This document shows positions 8,709 to 17,842 of a DNA stretch of 64,000 nucleotides, piece by piece. Below the pieces are notes generated by a model. The model had not been told where the DNA came from and made no database searches. It saw nothing but the letters and a program-made list of their open reading frames with translations. Source of the DNA: Flammeovirga sp. OC4 (GTDB taxonomy: Bacteria > Bacteroidota > Bacteroidia > Cytophagales > Flammeovirgaceae); the NCBI RefSeq assembly GCF_000812565.1, contig NZ_JTAM01000013.1, forward strand, positions 84,380 to 148,379. The letters are read 5' to 3'. The number at the start of each line of letters is the position of its first letter. Positions within the stretch are counted from its first letter, which is position 1. The translations under genes were made by a program, and so were the position numbers.

Positions 8709-10637
8709 ATGTCATTAGAATCAAAAATCCCTGCAGGCCCATTAGCCGAGAAGTGGGAAAAACATAAATTCAACGTAAAACTTGTTAACCCTGCAAACAA
8801 GAGAAAATTCAATATCATTGTTGTAGGAACAGGTTTAGCAGGAGCTTCAGCTGCTGCAACTTTAGCAGAACTAGGATACAATGTAGACGCGTTCTGTTTC
8901 CAAGATTCACCTCGTCGTGCTCACTCAATTGCAGCACAAGGTGGTATCAACGCCGCTAAAAACTATCAAAATGACGGTGACTCAGTTTTCCGTTTATTCT
9001 ACGATACAATTAAAGGTGGTGACTATAGATCACGTGAAGCAAACGTTCACCGTTTAGCGGAAGTATCTACAGAAATTATTGACCAATGTGTAGCTCAAGG
9101 TGTACCTTTCGCTCGTGATTACGGTGGGTTATTGGACAACCGTTCATTCGGTGGTGCTCAAGTATCCCGTACGTTCTATGCTCGTGGTCAAACTGGACAA
9201 CAATTACTATTAGGTGCATACTCAGCGTTAACTAAAATGGTGAACACTGGTAAAGTAAAAATGCACACACGTAAAGAAATGCTTGACGTAGTAACTATCG
9301 ACGGTGCTGCTAAAGGTATTGTAACTCGTGATTTAGTAACTGGTAAAGTTGAGTCTCACGCAGGTCACGCTGTATTGCTTTGTACTGGTGGTTACGGTAA
9401 CGTATTCTTCCTTTCTACAAACGCAATGGCTTCAAATGGTTCTGCTGCTTGGAGAGCATACAAGAAAGGAGCTAAGTTTGCGAACCCTTGTTTCACGCAA
9501 ATTCACCCTACTTGTATTCCTGTACACGGTGATTACCAATCGAAATTAACGTTGATGTCAGAGTCATTACGTAACGATGGTCGTGTTTGGGTTCCAAAAG
9601 ATAAAAAACATGCGAAGATCACTGCTGCTGAAGCTGTGAAACTTCCAGAATCAGAAAGAGATTACTACTTAGAAAGAAGATATCCTTCATTCGGTAACTT
9701 AGTACCTCGTGACGTAGCATCTCGTAACGCGAAGATGGTTTGTGACGAAGGAAGAGGTGTTGGTGTAACTGGTCTTGCTGTATTCTTAGATTTCGCTGAT
9801 GCAATCAAGCGTGATGGACAGAAAACAATCGAGGCGAAGTATGGTAACTTGTTTGACATGTACAAGCAAATTACTGCTGACAATCCTTATGAGGTGCCAA
9901 TGATGATTTATCCTGCCGTTCACTATACAATGGGTGGTCTTTGGGTAGATTACAACTTATCAACTAACGTTCCTGGTCTTTATGCATTAGGAGAGGCGAA
10001 CTTCTCTGATCACGGTGCTAACCGTTTAGGTGCATCAGCATTAATGCAAGGTTTAGCGGACGGTTACTTCGTAATCCCTTACACAATTGGTGATTACATT
10101 GCAACACTTCCATTAGGTCAAGCTGTTGATAAATCAAATCCTGCTTTTGCTCAAGCTGAAAAAGAAGCGCAAGCAAGAATCGATAAATTATTAAATATCA
10201 AGGGTAACCAAACTCCTGACGACATCCATAAGAAATTAGGCCACATCATGTGGGAATACTGTGGTATGTCACGTAACAAAGAAGGTTTGGAGAAAGCTCG
10301 TGGTATGATCCAAGAATTACGTAAAGAGTTCAACAAAGACTTGAAAGTAATCGGTGCTAACGAGGAGTTAAACATGACGCTTGAGAAAGCATTACGTTTA
10401 GAGGACTTCTTAGAATTAGGTGAGTTAATGGTAATTGACGCACACAACCGTTCAGAGTCTTGTGGTGGTCACTTCCGTGAAGAATCACAAACTGAAGAAG
10501 GTGAGGCATTACGTCAGGACGAAGAGTTCTCGTATGTTGCAGCTTGGGGTTATGAAGGAGAAGGTAAAGATCCTTCATTAACTAAGGAAGACCTTGTATT
10601 CGAAAACGTGAAGTTAACGCAACGTTCTTACAAGTAA
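8709..10637 (+). CDS. sdhA: Succinate dehydrogenase flavoprotein subunit
   Basis: The 642-residue catalytic subunit oxidises succinate to fumarate. The FAD-binding Rossmann motif [19 protein letters not shown] is near 38-56. The covalent-FAD histidine sits in [13 protein letters not shown]. Substrate-site motifs include HPTCIP and [15 protein letters not shown], and the flavoprotein end carries [22 protein letters not shown]. The C-terminal domain contains [13 protein letters not shown]. Length matches the longer non-proteobacterial SdhA/FrdA type (about 630-670). Codon use is visibly richer in C-ending codons than in neighbouring secreted-protein genes, as expected for strong expression. Confidence 0.97.
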   Translation: MSLESKIPAGPLAEKWEKHKFNVKLVNPANKRKFNIIVVGTGLAGASAAATLAELGYNVDAFCFQDSPRRAHSIAAQGGINAAKNYQNDGDSVFRLFYDTIKGGDYRSREANVHRLAEVSTEIIDQCVAQGVPFARDYGGLLDNRSFGGAQVSRTFYARGQTGQQLLLGAYSALTKMVNTGKVKMHTRKEMLDVVTIDGAAKGIVTRDLVTGKVESHAGHAVLLCTGGYGNVFFLSTNAMASNGSAAWRAYKKGAKFANPCFTQIHPTCIPVHGDYQSKLTLMSESLRNDGRVWVPKDKKHAKITAAEAVKLPESERDYYLERRYPSFGNLVPRDVASRNAKMVCDEGRGVGVTGLAVFLDFADAIKRDGQKTIEAKYGNLFDMYKQITADNPYEVPMMIYPAVHYTMGGLWVDYNLSTNVPGLYALGEANFSDHGANRLGASALMQGLADGYFVIPYTIGDYIATLPLGQAVDKSNPAFAQAEKEAQARIDKLLNIKGNQTPDDIHKKLGHIMWEYCGMSRNKEGLEKARGMIQELRKEFNKDLKVIGANEELNMTLEKALRLEDFLELGELMVIDAHNRSESCGGHFREESQTEEGEALRQDEEFSYVAAWGYEGEGKDPSLTKEDLVFENVKLTQRSYK

Positions 10638-10726
10638 TTTATCGAAGGGTTGGGGCGACTCAACTCTTCCTCAAACAAAATCAACAAACAGGTTGTTAGC
10701 ACACTAACACCTACAATTTGAAGATC

Positions 10727-11506
10727 ATGGCAGGAAAAACAATTAATATAAAGCTTAAAATTTGGCGTCAGGCTGGTGAAAACAAGCCGGGTAAATTTGA
10801 GTCATATGAAGTAAATGATGTATCAGTTGATATGTCATTCCTAGAAATGCTAGACGTTCTTAACGAGAACGAATTAAAGAAAGGTAACGACCCTATCCAC
10901 TTCGATCACGATTGTCGTGAAGGTATTTGTGGTATGTGTTCTTTATATATCAATGGTAAGCCTCACGGTCCTAAACACGGTATCACTACTTGTCAGTTGC
11001 ACATGCGTACTTTCAATGATGGTGAAACTATCGTTGTTGAGCCTTGGAGAGCTTCTGCATTCCCAGTATTGAAAGATTTGGTTGTAGACCGTACTTCTTT
11101 TGATAGAATCATGCAAGCTGGTGGTTACGTTACAGTATCTACTGGTGGTGTACCTGACGCAAACGAAATTGCTATCCCTAAAACAGTAGCGGATGAGGCA
11201 ATGGATGCTGCGCAGTGTATCGGTTGTGGTGCTTGTGTTGCGGCATGTAAAAATGCTTCAGCAATGCTATTCACTTCAGCGAAAGTATCTCAGTTAGCTT
11301 TATTACCTCAAGGTGGTGCAGAGCGTAAGCGTCGTGCATTAGCAATGGTAGAGCAACATGATGCTGAAGGTTTCGGTGCTTGTACTAACACTGGTGCTTG
11401 TGAGGCTGTATGTCCGAAAGAAATCTCTATCACTCATATCGCAAGATTGAACAGAGAATTCACTCGTGCATCGTTCTCAGGTAACGAAACTGATTACCAG
11501 AACTAA
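10727..11506 (+). CDS. sdhB: Succinate dehydrogenase iron-sulfur subunit
   Basis: The protein has 259 residues. ATG at 10727 is preferred over an in-frame TTG three codons upstream at 10718, because [10 protein letters not shown] is the natural start. Cys63, Cys68, Cys71 and Cys89 ([10 protein letters not shown]...TTC) bind the [2Fe-2S] cluster. [14 protein letters not shown] binds [4Fe-4S], and the following Cys residues in [17 protein letters not shown] complete the [3Fe-4S] and [4Fe-4S] sites. It transfers electrons from SdhA to the SdhC haems. It is the last gene of the sdhCAB operon, closed by the terminator at 11531. Confidence 0.96.
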   Translation: MAGKTINIKLKIWRQAGENKPGKFESYEVNDVSVDMSFLEMLDVLNENELKKGNDPIHFDHDCREGICGMCSLYINGKPHGPKHGITTCQLHMRTFNDGETIVVEPWRASAFPVLKDLVVDRTSFDRIMQAGGYVTVSTGGVPDANEIAIPKTVADEAMDAAQCIGCGACVAACKNASAMLFTSAKVSQLALLPQGGAERKRRALAMVEQHDAEGFGACTNTGACEAVCPKEISITHIARLNREFTRASFSGNETDYQN

Positions 11507-11530
11507 TTTTAACGTTTAGTTATATATTGG

Positions 11531-11565
11531 AAGGGTTAAGCACTTAGTGTTTAGCCCTTTTTTTA
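11531..11565 (+). terminator. Intrinsic terminator of sdhCAB
   Basis: Thirteen-base stem AAGGGTTAAGCAC / GTGTTTAGCCCTT with two wobble pairs and a three-base loop, followed by a T-run. Confidence 0.88.
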
Positions 11566-11670
11566 TATCTTTAAGCTCCTAAGTTAAACCAATTTTACTT
11601 GAGGAATAGAACTATTGAAATCACAAACAACTAACAGTTTGATGATCTGACTTTTATTGTAAATATTTAA

Positions 11671-12762
11671 ATGAAACTAATATCAACAATCTTATTGTGG
11701 GCAATGATTGCCACTGGACTTCATGCTCAAGAATCAGCACTTCGCCGCGGAAAAATAATAACACTCCAAAATGATACATTGGATGTGATGCTTTATCATA
11801 AGGACATTACAAACTATAAAAAATGTACTTATGACAAAGATGGAACAGTTGCTGTATTTTTACCTTCAGAAATAAAAGGGTATTATTTTGATGAGGGTGA
11901 GCATTATGTAGCTAAAGAAGTGCCTATAAACGATAAGGAATATCAAATGTACTTTGTAGAGTACCTGGTAGAAGGGGTTAAAAACCTTTACTTTTCTAGA
12001 GTAAAAGGAGCTTTTCAATACTATATTGATTATGATGAGACAAAGTTAGTCAACTTACATCATGGTAAAAAAGAAGTGGAAATTGATGGTGTCACCTATT
12101 TTAAAAATGACAATAGAATAAAAACTTCATTGTTGTATTATTTTGAAGATGCATCTGTCAGCGTTCAAAACAAGATAAATGCAATTTCGACAACCCCATC
12201 CACCAATAATTTAATTAAAATTACAAAGCAGTATCATGATGAAAATTGTGGTGAGGATGCATGTACGGTATACCGTAAGGAGAAAAGAAAAATACATCTA
12301 TCAATCGCTCCTTTTTATGGAATGACCTATATGAAAGACAACAATACTTCGTTTACAAGCTATGGTGCTTTGCTCTATTTATGGTTGCCAAAGGCCAGCG
12401 AGCATTTATATTTAAGAACAGGTTTTCAAAGAAGAAATCTTGAGCACGTGCCAGAGAATGGTTTTGTGGGGGCTTTACATAATTATACTACTATCCCATT
12501 TCAATTTGAATACCGATTCTTAAAAGGACGATTTCAACCACGTTTAAATTTTGGTACAAATTGGTTTTTTGGTGACGGTGGTAATGGTGTAGGGCTAACT
12601 ATTGCAGGTGGAGCAGGTTTTAATGTAAACGTTCATAAAAAAGTATCTTTGTTCGCAGAGTTACAGACTGATATTATATCAATTGTATCACTTGCATGGT
12701 GGGATAATGTAGATCCATTTTTTACGTATTCTCCCTTAGCTGGTGTCCAAATAAGATTCTAA
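11671..12762 (+). CDS. Secreted outer-membrane-type protein, unknown function
   Basis: The 363-residue product starts with a signal peptide (cleavage near GLHAQ, residue 20). The first half (about 25-200) is a compact, charged region. After a linker with a Cys pair (ENCGEDAC), the C-terminal 150 residues alternate hydrophobic and polar residues, with glycine-rich turns (FFGDGGNGVGLTIAGGAGFN), and end in GVQIRF. A terminal aromatic residue after beta strands is typical of outer-membrane barrels. I do not recognise a named family. It has its own position between two terminators and so is probably monocistronic. Confidence 0.7.
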   Translation: MKLISTILLWAMIATGLHAQESALRRGKIITLQNDTLDVMLYHKDITNYKKCTYDKDGTVAVFLPSEIKGYYFDEGEHYVAKEVPINDKEYQMYFVEYLVEGVKNLYFSRVKGAFQYYIDYDETKLVNLHHGKKEVEIDGVTYFKNDNRIKTSLLYYFEDASVSVQNKINAISTTPSTNNLIKITKQYHDENCGEDACTVYRKEKRKIHLSIAPFYGMTYMKDNNTSFTSYGALLYLWLPKASEHLYLRTGFQRRNLEHVPENGFVGALHNYTTIPFQFEYRFLKGRFQPRLNFGTNWFFGDGGNGVGLTIAGGAGFNVNVHKKVSLFAELQTDIISIVSLAWWDNVDPFFTYSPLAGVQIRF

Positions 12763-12842
12763 ATTATTAAGCATAATCCAAACATTTGTAAAGGGTATTC
12801 GTATTACTATATATAGTGTCAATTAATAAAATATATAGTAAA

Positions 12843-13067
12843 ATGAAATCAAGTTTAGTTGCTTATTTATTGTGGTTCTTCTTCGGATTGTTGGGTATTC
12901 ATAGATTCTATTTAGGGAAGACAACTTCCGGAATTGTTTATCTTTTAACAGGAGGAGTTTTTGGAATTGGTTGGATTGTCGATTTATTCCTGATTGGAGG
13001 AATGGTTGATGAAGCCAATTTTAAAGCAGGCAATATAGCAGCGATGGAAGATATGATGAACAGGTAG
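12843..13067 (+). CDS. TM2-domain protein
   Basis: The 74-residue protein starts at ATG 12843. An in-frame GTG nine codons upstream (12816) would only add a lysine-rich tail before the conserved part. Two transmembrane helices flank the TM2 signature: LLGIHRFYLGKTTSGIVYLL followed by GGVFGIGWIVDLFLI, then an acidic C-terminal end. TM2 proteins are widespread small inner-membrane proteins with no settled function in bacteria. It is followed immediately by a strong terminator. Confidence 0.85.
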   Translation: MKSSLVAYLLWFFFGLLGIHRFYLGKTTSGIVYLLTGGVFGIGWIVDLFLIGGMVDEANFKAGNIAAMEDMMNR

Positions 13068-13091
13068 TCATAAAAAATTATAGATAGATCC

Positions 13092-13124
13092 AAGGTCTAA
13101 CATATTGATGTTAGGCCTTTTTTA
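13092..13124 (+). terminator. Intrinsic terminator after TM2 gene
   Basis: Twelve-base stem AAGGTCTAACAT / ATGTTAGGCCTT with one wobble pair, a four-base loop and six T. Confidence 0.9.
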
Positions 13125-13138
13125 TGTTTCAAAAGAAT

Positions 13139-13146
13139 TATATTTG
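13139..13146 (+). promoter_or_regulatory. Putative -7 element for the 13186 gene
   Basis: TATATTTG matches TAnnTTTG exactly and lies 39 bases before the ATG, just after the upstream terminator. No clear -33 TTG is present at normal spacing. Confidence 0.45.
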
Positions 13147-13185
13147 AACGACAAACTATTTATTTAACAAACTCTTCTTTAATTT

Positions 13186-13791
13186 ATGAAGTTGATATTT
13201 ACATTATTGATCAGCTGTTTATCTTTTACTGTGTTTGGACAAACGGAAATACAGTGGAAAGAAGGTATTGAACTTAGTTTTGAAGATTTTCAATCTCCGA
13301 ACACCAAAGTATCCAATACTCTGTCATCTTATTCTATTCAATCAGGGGTGATGTTGGAAATGGGGTATCAAATGACTGCGTATGAATTAATGTTTAAGAA
13401 AAATTTCAATCAAGCATTTAAAGCAACATTTAATCCTAAAACAGCATTGATTACAGCACCTAATATGGAGTTAGCACAGCATATGGTTGATTATGCTCAA
13501 GTAGAATTTGATTTAGCAGAATTGTACACTAGGAAAATTAGAAGAGAATTATTTTTGAATAAGAAAACATTTTCAAGTCTTTCTATTTTTCAAACCTACT
13601 TTACAATGCATCATCAAAGGATGTTAACTGAAATGTCTCAGCTTCTTAATGAATCTGATTTTGGGAGAAAAAAAGAGGTTTTGGAAAGAAAACAGTTAGA
13701 GGTCCAAAATGAATTGGAAAAATTATCAGATTTCTGTTTCGATTGTACTCCAGTTAAAAAGAAGAAAAATAAAAAAAAGCGCGACTCATAA
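13186..13791 (+). CDS. Secreted protein, unknown function (weak DUF922-like start)
   Basis: The 201-residue product has a signal peptide (cleavage near TVFGQ, residue 19). The mature start, IQWKEGIELSFEDFQ, resembles the W...L.W.DF opening of DUF922-type secreted proteins. However, the HExxH-like metal motif of that family is not visible, so I do not assign it. The middle is helical, and the end is strongly basic (KKKKNKKKRD) after a CFDC pair. Its last bases form the left arm of a terminator shared with the convergent TonB receptor gene. Confidence 0.7.
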   Translation: MKLIFTLLISCLSFTVFGQTEIQWKEGIELSFEDFQSPNTKVSNTLSSYSIQSGVMLEMGYQMTAYELMFKKNFNQAFKATFNPKTALITAPNMELAQHMVDYAQVEFDLAELYTRKIRRELFLNKKTFSSLSIFQTYFTMHHQRMLTEMSQLLNESDFGRKKEVLERKQLEVQNELEKLSDFCFDCTPVKKKKNKKKRDS

Positions 13792-13818
13792 TTCATTTAT
13801 GAATCGCACTTTTTTTAT
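13781..13818. terminator. Bidirectional terminator between convergent genes
   Basis: Ten-base stem GCGACTCATA / TATGAATCGC with one mismatch. An A-run precedes it and a T-run follows, so it can stop transcription from both sides. It overlaps the last codons of the plus-strand gene. Confidence 0.8.
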
Positions 13819-13839
13819 AGTATGATATGAACTTAAATA

Positions 13840-16248
13840 TTAGTTCAAAAGATTACCAATTTTTACTTCAAAGAAGAACATTCTTGGAGTAATTGGACCA
13901 TAAACGAAAGCAGCGTCTTTGTCCGGGCCACTTACAAATTGGTCTTGCATTTGGTTGAAGATATTCTTCACGCCACCACCTAATTGAATATTAGCATTCT
14001 TACTCAGCTTAGTAGTGTAAGTTACTTTTAAGCTCATATCCATGAAGGATTCTGTTTTGATCAGTTCTTCTTCAGTTGTCAATTCACCATTGATGAATCC
14101 ACCTGGAATATAAGGAACATGCATACTACCTGTATAAACTCCTGTCAATGATGTCTGCCACTTTTGAGCAGGGCGGTAGTTCATCGTAAATGAACCATAT
14201 TGATTTGGTGTTCTAAGGATATATTTTGAAGTACTTGTCTCTTCGTCACCCCATTGGTTGTCTTCTTCATATTCTGCTGTTTGAACAGTAAAACCTGCTT
14301 GGAAGTCTAGGTTTTGCGAAGGAGCAACTTTTGCTTCAACGTTGAAACCTTGTACAACGGCATCAGAAAGAGAGTTTCTTTTGTAGTTAATTAAAGTACC
14401 GTCAGGAAGTTCCGTTAATTGATTATCAAATCTATCTTTGATTCTAGTATGGAAACCTTCTACTAAGAAGTACGCTTGAACATTACCAATTTTCTTCTCC
14501 CAATCCCATGCAAGGTTATAAGATAAAGAAGTCTCAGGCTTTAAATCTGGATCTAAAACTGTTCTTACAGCTTGTCCTCCTTGTACTTCAACGTGTAAAT
14601 CTTCAGAAAACATTTGAGGAGCTCTAAAACCAGTTGCAAAACCACCTCTTACTTGCATGTCTTTCGTCAAGTTATATTTTAAGTTGATTCTTGGGTTAAT
14701 GGCAGGAACACTTTTGTTATTTTCAGCGTTGGCTAAATCGTTGATTTGCACATAATCCATTCTAGCTCCGACTAATACTGATAGTTTTTTACCCTTCCAT
14801 TCATTTTGAGCAAATACAGCCATAGTGCTAGACTCTTGATCAGAGATTAATGCATCACCAACTTTTTCTCCTGTCTCCGGATCAGTATATCCGTTTTTTC
14901 GATCTTCGATTTTATCAAAAATGTATTCAACACCAGCCACGAAGTAAGTATTCGCATTGAACATTTTACCAAGATCTCTGTTTATTTGAGCACCACCAAC
15001 GTAAGTTGTACCCGTAGTTAAACCATAGCCGTCCGCTGCTTGATTAGCACCATAATAACTATCTCTATTTACATACTGAATATTTGAATAAGCATTAATA
15101 TGCGTTTTCTTATCAGTACTGAACCAGTCATAATTTACACTTCCACCAAAGATATTCATATCAATCATCTCCGTGATGTCTGTTTCATGAGGAGCTAGAT
15201 CGAGTTTGTTACCACCTCTTCTTTGTTCATTTAAATATCTAAAATCTGCGGTAACTTTATTTTGATCATTAAATTGATGATAAACTTTGGTACCTACTGA
15301 AGCGGTTTTCAATTCAGGTAATTCAGAGAAATCATCTTTTATTGCACCTCCTGTAGGATTTCCATTATCATCAAGTTGATACCAAACATCATCAGGGTTT
15401 GCATTCCAAGCGTCTCTATGACGATATGATCCATAAATGTAAGCTCCTGTTTTATCATTTTTAGAAACTAAAGATGTATTGAAATAAGTATTGATATCAT
15501 TTGATTTTCCATCAATTGTTCCAAAGTTAGTACCTACTTCATAAGAGTTAAATTGTGGTGCTTTAGTAATGATATTTACAGTACCACCAATTGCGTTGGC
15601 ACCAAATAATACAGAACCACCACCTCTTACAACTTCTACTTGGTCAACCATTGAAACTGGAATTTGTTCCAATCCATAAACACCTACAAGGCCATTGAAA
15701 ATGGGTCTACTGTCTACCAAAATTTGAGTATAAGGCCCTTCCAATCCATTTAATCTTAAGGCAGAAGCACCACAGTTACCACAAGTATTTTCTACTCTTG
15801 CTCCAGAAACGAAGTTTAATCCATCAGCTACTACTTTAGAGTTGTTTGCCATGAAAATTTCTTTACCCACAACATTAACAACAGCAGAAGTTTCTTTTCT
15901 ACTTTGCTCTCTTCTACTACTAGAGACAATAACCTCATTGAGTTGTAAAAGGTCTTTTTCTAAATCAAAATGAATATCAGTTCCATTTTTTGCTTTAAAG
16001 TTTTGTGTAATTGGTAAGTAGCCTACCGCTGAAATCATGATAGAATATTCTACGCCTTGCTCTAACTCAATAAGGAAATGCCCTGTTTCGTCAGAAGAAG
16101 TTCCAAACTCTCCGTCATTAATAGATACAGTAGCAAAAGGTACGTGATCTTTATTAGATGTCACATGACCTTTGATCGTAATTTTATCTCCTGCAAAGCT
16201 AAGTATATTTATAGCTAACAATAAAAAAGTAATTAGTGATGCCTTCAT
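13840..16248 (-). CDS. TonB-dependent outer-membrane receptor
   Basis: The 802-residue protein has a signal peptide (to about residue 19), a carboxypeptidase-regulatory-like domain (about 22-105, ending in the usual NEVIVSSSR linker), a plug domain (about 115-235, with RVEN, LRLNGLEGPYTQILVDSRP, and VEVVRGGGSVLFGANAIGGTVNIIT) and a 22-strand-type barrel to an aromatic-containing C-terminus (FFFEVKIGNLLN). Such receptors import iron chelates, cobalamin, copper or glycans using TonB energy. The plug carries a CGNC pair just before the ligand-facing loop. The RG(G/S) plug style is that of siderophore/vitamin receptors, not of SusC (which is larger and paired with SusD). There are no transport partners nearby, so the substrate is unknown. 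Possible -7 element at 16296-16303. Confidence 0.92.
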   Translation of the reverse strand: MKASLITFLLLAINILSFAGDKITIKGHVTSNKDHVPFATVSINDGEFGTSSDETGHFLIELEQGVEYSIMISAVGYLPITQNFKAKNGTDIHFDLEKDLLQLNEVIVSSSRREQSRKETSAVVNVVGKEIFMANNSKVVADGLNFVSGARVENTCGNCGASALRLNGLEGPYTQILVDSRPIFNGLVGVYGLEQIPVSMVDQVEVVRGGGSVLFGANAIGGTVNIITKAPQFNSYEVGTNFGTIDGKSNDINTYFNTSLVSKNDKTGAYIYGSYRHRDAWNANPDDVWYQLDDNGNPTGGAIKDDFSELPELKTASVGTKVYHQFNDQNKVTADFRYLNEQRRGGNKLDLAPHETDITEMIDMNIFGGSVNYDWFSTDKKTHINAYSNIQYVNRDSYYGANQAADGYGLTTGTTYVGGAQINRDLGKMFNANTYFVAGVEYIFDKIEDRKNGYTDPETGEKVGDALISDQESSTMAVFAQNEWKGKKLSVLVGARMDYVQINDLANAENNKSVPAINPRINLKYNLTKDMQVRGGFATGFRAPQMFSEDLHVEVQGGQAVRTVLDPDLKPETSLSYNLAWDWEKKIGNVQAYFLVEGFHTRIKDRFDNQLTELPDGTLINYKRNSLSDAVVQGFNVEAKVAPSQNLDFQAGFTVQTAEYEEDNQWGDEETSTSKYILRTPNQYGSFTMNYRPAQKWQTSLTGVYTGSMHVPYIPGGFINGELTTEEELIKTESFMDMSLKVTYTTKLSKNANIQLGGGVKNIFNQMQDQFVSGPDKDAAFVYGPITPRMFFFEVKIGNLLN

Positions 16249-16295
16249 GGCTTATTTGAAAATGTTTTTAATGGTTGACTAATTTTCTGTTGTCA

Positions 16296-16303
16296 CAAAT
16301 CTA
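16296..16303 (-). promoter_or_regulatory. Putative -7 element of the TonB receptor gene
   Basis: On the minus strand this reads TAGATTTG (exact TAnnTTTG), 48 bases upstream of the start codon. A TTG lies 15 bases further upstream (16319-16321 on the plus strand as CAA), slightly closer than the usual 17-23. Confidence 0.45.
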
Positions 16304-16423
16304 AATAAAAAATTTAGACAAGCCTAAAAATAAGATTGTAATAATTATAAATTATATTTTAAAGTACTCTAGTGTCTATAAAATTCAACTTTTATTATCT
16401 AAAAATGTTTAGTGTGAACATGA

Positions 16424-16503
16424 ATCTACTTTCTTACTTTCTTCTTCTTTATTTTTGGCTTAACACAAAAACGAACCAAAAAAGTCAAGGCTGAGGAAAG
16501 TAC
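16424..16503 (+). repeat. Dispersed palindromic repeat, copy A
   Basis: About 80 bases that match the reverse complement of 47300-47375: the aligned core of 67 bases has about seven mismatches, plus a five-base indel near one end. The element is itself an imperfect palindrome: T-rich and A-rich arms (TTATTTTTG / CAAAAACGAA) surround a GCTTAACA loop. It lies in the 493-base gap between two divergent genes. The rest of that gap (16249-16741) shows only the receptor -7 element and no gene. Confidence 0.75.
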
Positions 16504-16741
16504 TACTGAACGAATTAGTTAGAAAGTCCACTGGTGCGAACGATGCCTTTCACTTCACATTCGTAATTAAATAATACTATTATGTTGGTTGGATTGACTA
16601 TTCTATTGGAACTATTATTCTAAATCTTTCAAAGATGTGAACTTTAGTACTTTTAGTCTTTATGAATCTTTTATACTAAATCACTTATTACTAACTTTAA
16701 ATGTTAATTTAACAAGCAATATTTATTAATAAGCAACTATT

Positions 16742-17764
16742 ATGTGTTTTAAGACTACAATCATTGCAGGGATAATGTCCTTTTTATCTCTATGTGCCTA
16801 CTCTCAAGAAACTGCAGGAGAATACATGAGCAAAATTGGTGAACAGTATCATCAGATTAATGAAGATACTTGGGATTACATCAAGAAGGCTTCAAGGGGA
16901 CGTAATGCCAGTACAATTGAAAAAAAACGTCAAGCTTTGATTGGGAGTCTCCAATCTTCAAGAGCTCAGATTAAAAAACTTCCTCCTTATAATGGTGATA
17001 CCTCTTTGAGAGATGTATTTTATGAATCGTTGAGCTTGTCGTATCATATTATGAATAGCGACTACCAAAAAGTTGTCGATATGGAAAAGGTAGCAGAGAT
17101 GTCTTACGATGAAATGGAAGCATACCTTCTGTTAAAAGAAAGAATTAGAGCGAGGAAAGATTCTATGCATAATGTGGTTTCTGCTGTTCAAGAAACTTTT
17201 GCCGAAAATAATAATATCACACTTCAAGAAAGTCAATCAAGACTAAGTCGTAAATTGGACAATGCATCAGAAGTAAATAGATACCATAATCAACTTTATT
17301 TAATTCATTATAAATGCCATTGGTATGACAAAAAGGTCGTAAAAGCTAAAAAGGCGAAGGATAATGAAGCGGCAAAGAAAAATATCGCATTATTGGAACT
17401 TGCTGTTAATGATGGTAGAGGTAAACTAAAAAACATTGAAGCATTCAGAGGAGATGAAAGCTATAAGGTAGCGTGTGAAGAATTATTGACTTGTTATTAT
17501 AAATTGGCTACTGAGTACTATCCAAGGCAGATTGAAATACAGGAGCAAATGACAAACTTCAATAAAGTGGTGGAAAACTTTAATGCAATCAAGCAAAAAA
17601 ATAGAACGCAAGAAGATATTGATCTTTATAACTCAGAGGTTCAACGTTACAACAAGAATGTAAATGAGTATAATACATTGGTAGAGTCTTCGAATAAGAA
17701 CCGTAGTAATGGTACAGAGAAGTTCAATAAAGTAGCAGATAAATTTCAATCGAAATATATTTAA
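16742..17764 (+). CDS. Secreted helical protein, possibly LIC11966-type surface protein
   Basis: The 340-residue product has a signal peptide (cleavage near CAYSQ, residue 21) and is then almost entirely alpha-helical with heptad-like stretches, especially about 265-320 (NFNKVVENFNAIKQK, YNKNVNEYNTLVE). There is no catalytic motif and no membrane helix after the signal. The pattern recalls the LIC11966 family of surface proteins found in spirochaetes and Bacteroidota; that is a memory-based guess. A perfect hairpin at 17781 ends the gene. It probably has a structural or surface role. Confidence 0.65.
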   Translation: MCFKTTIIAGIMSFLSLCAYSQETAGEYMSKIGEQYHQINEDTWDYIKKASRGRNASTIEKKRQALIGSLQSSRAQIKKLPPYNGDTSLRDVFYESLSLSYHIMNSDYQKVVDMEKVAEMSYDEMEAYLLLKERIRARKDSMHNVVSAVQETFAENNNITLQESQSRLSRKLDNASEVNRYHNQLYLIHYKCHWYDKKVVKAKKAKDNEAAKKNIALLELAVNDGRGKLKNIEAFRGDESYKVACEELLTCYYKLATEYYPRQIEIQEQMTNFNKVVENFNAIKQKNRTQEDIDLYNSEVQRYNKNVNEYNTLVESSNKNRSNGTEKFNKVADKFQSKYI

Positions 17765-17780
17765 TAGCATTCTACTTAAT

Positions 17781-17824
17781 AAGCATGTTTGTGGAGGAGT
17801 TACTTCATTAAACATGCTTTTTTT
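17781..17824 (+). terminator. Intrinsic terminator after 16742 gene
   Basis: Ten-base perfect stem AAGCATGTTT / AAACATGCTT with a 19-base loop, then seven T. Because this is a terminator, the in-frame TTG at 17789 cannot be the start of the next gene. Confidence 0.88.
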
Positions 17825-17842
17825 ATTTACCCTAACTTTTTT

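Noticed and set aside
9619..10578. Minus-strand open frames inside sdhA
   Set aside because: They are shadows of a highly conserved coding gene with strong codon bias; no start or domain supports them.
10718..10726. TTG start of SdhB
   Set aside because: The ATG three codons later gives the usual [10 protein letters not shown] start.
12816..12842. GTG start of the TM2 protein
   Set aside because: It adds nine residues before the conserved domain, and ATG 12843 is the better start.
17789..17842. N-terminal extension of the 17843 gene from TTG 17789
   Set aside because: It runs through the terminator hairpin at 17781-17824 and precedes a good signal peptide at ATG 17843.
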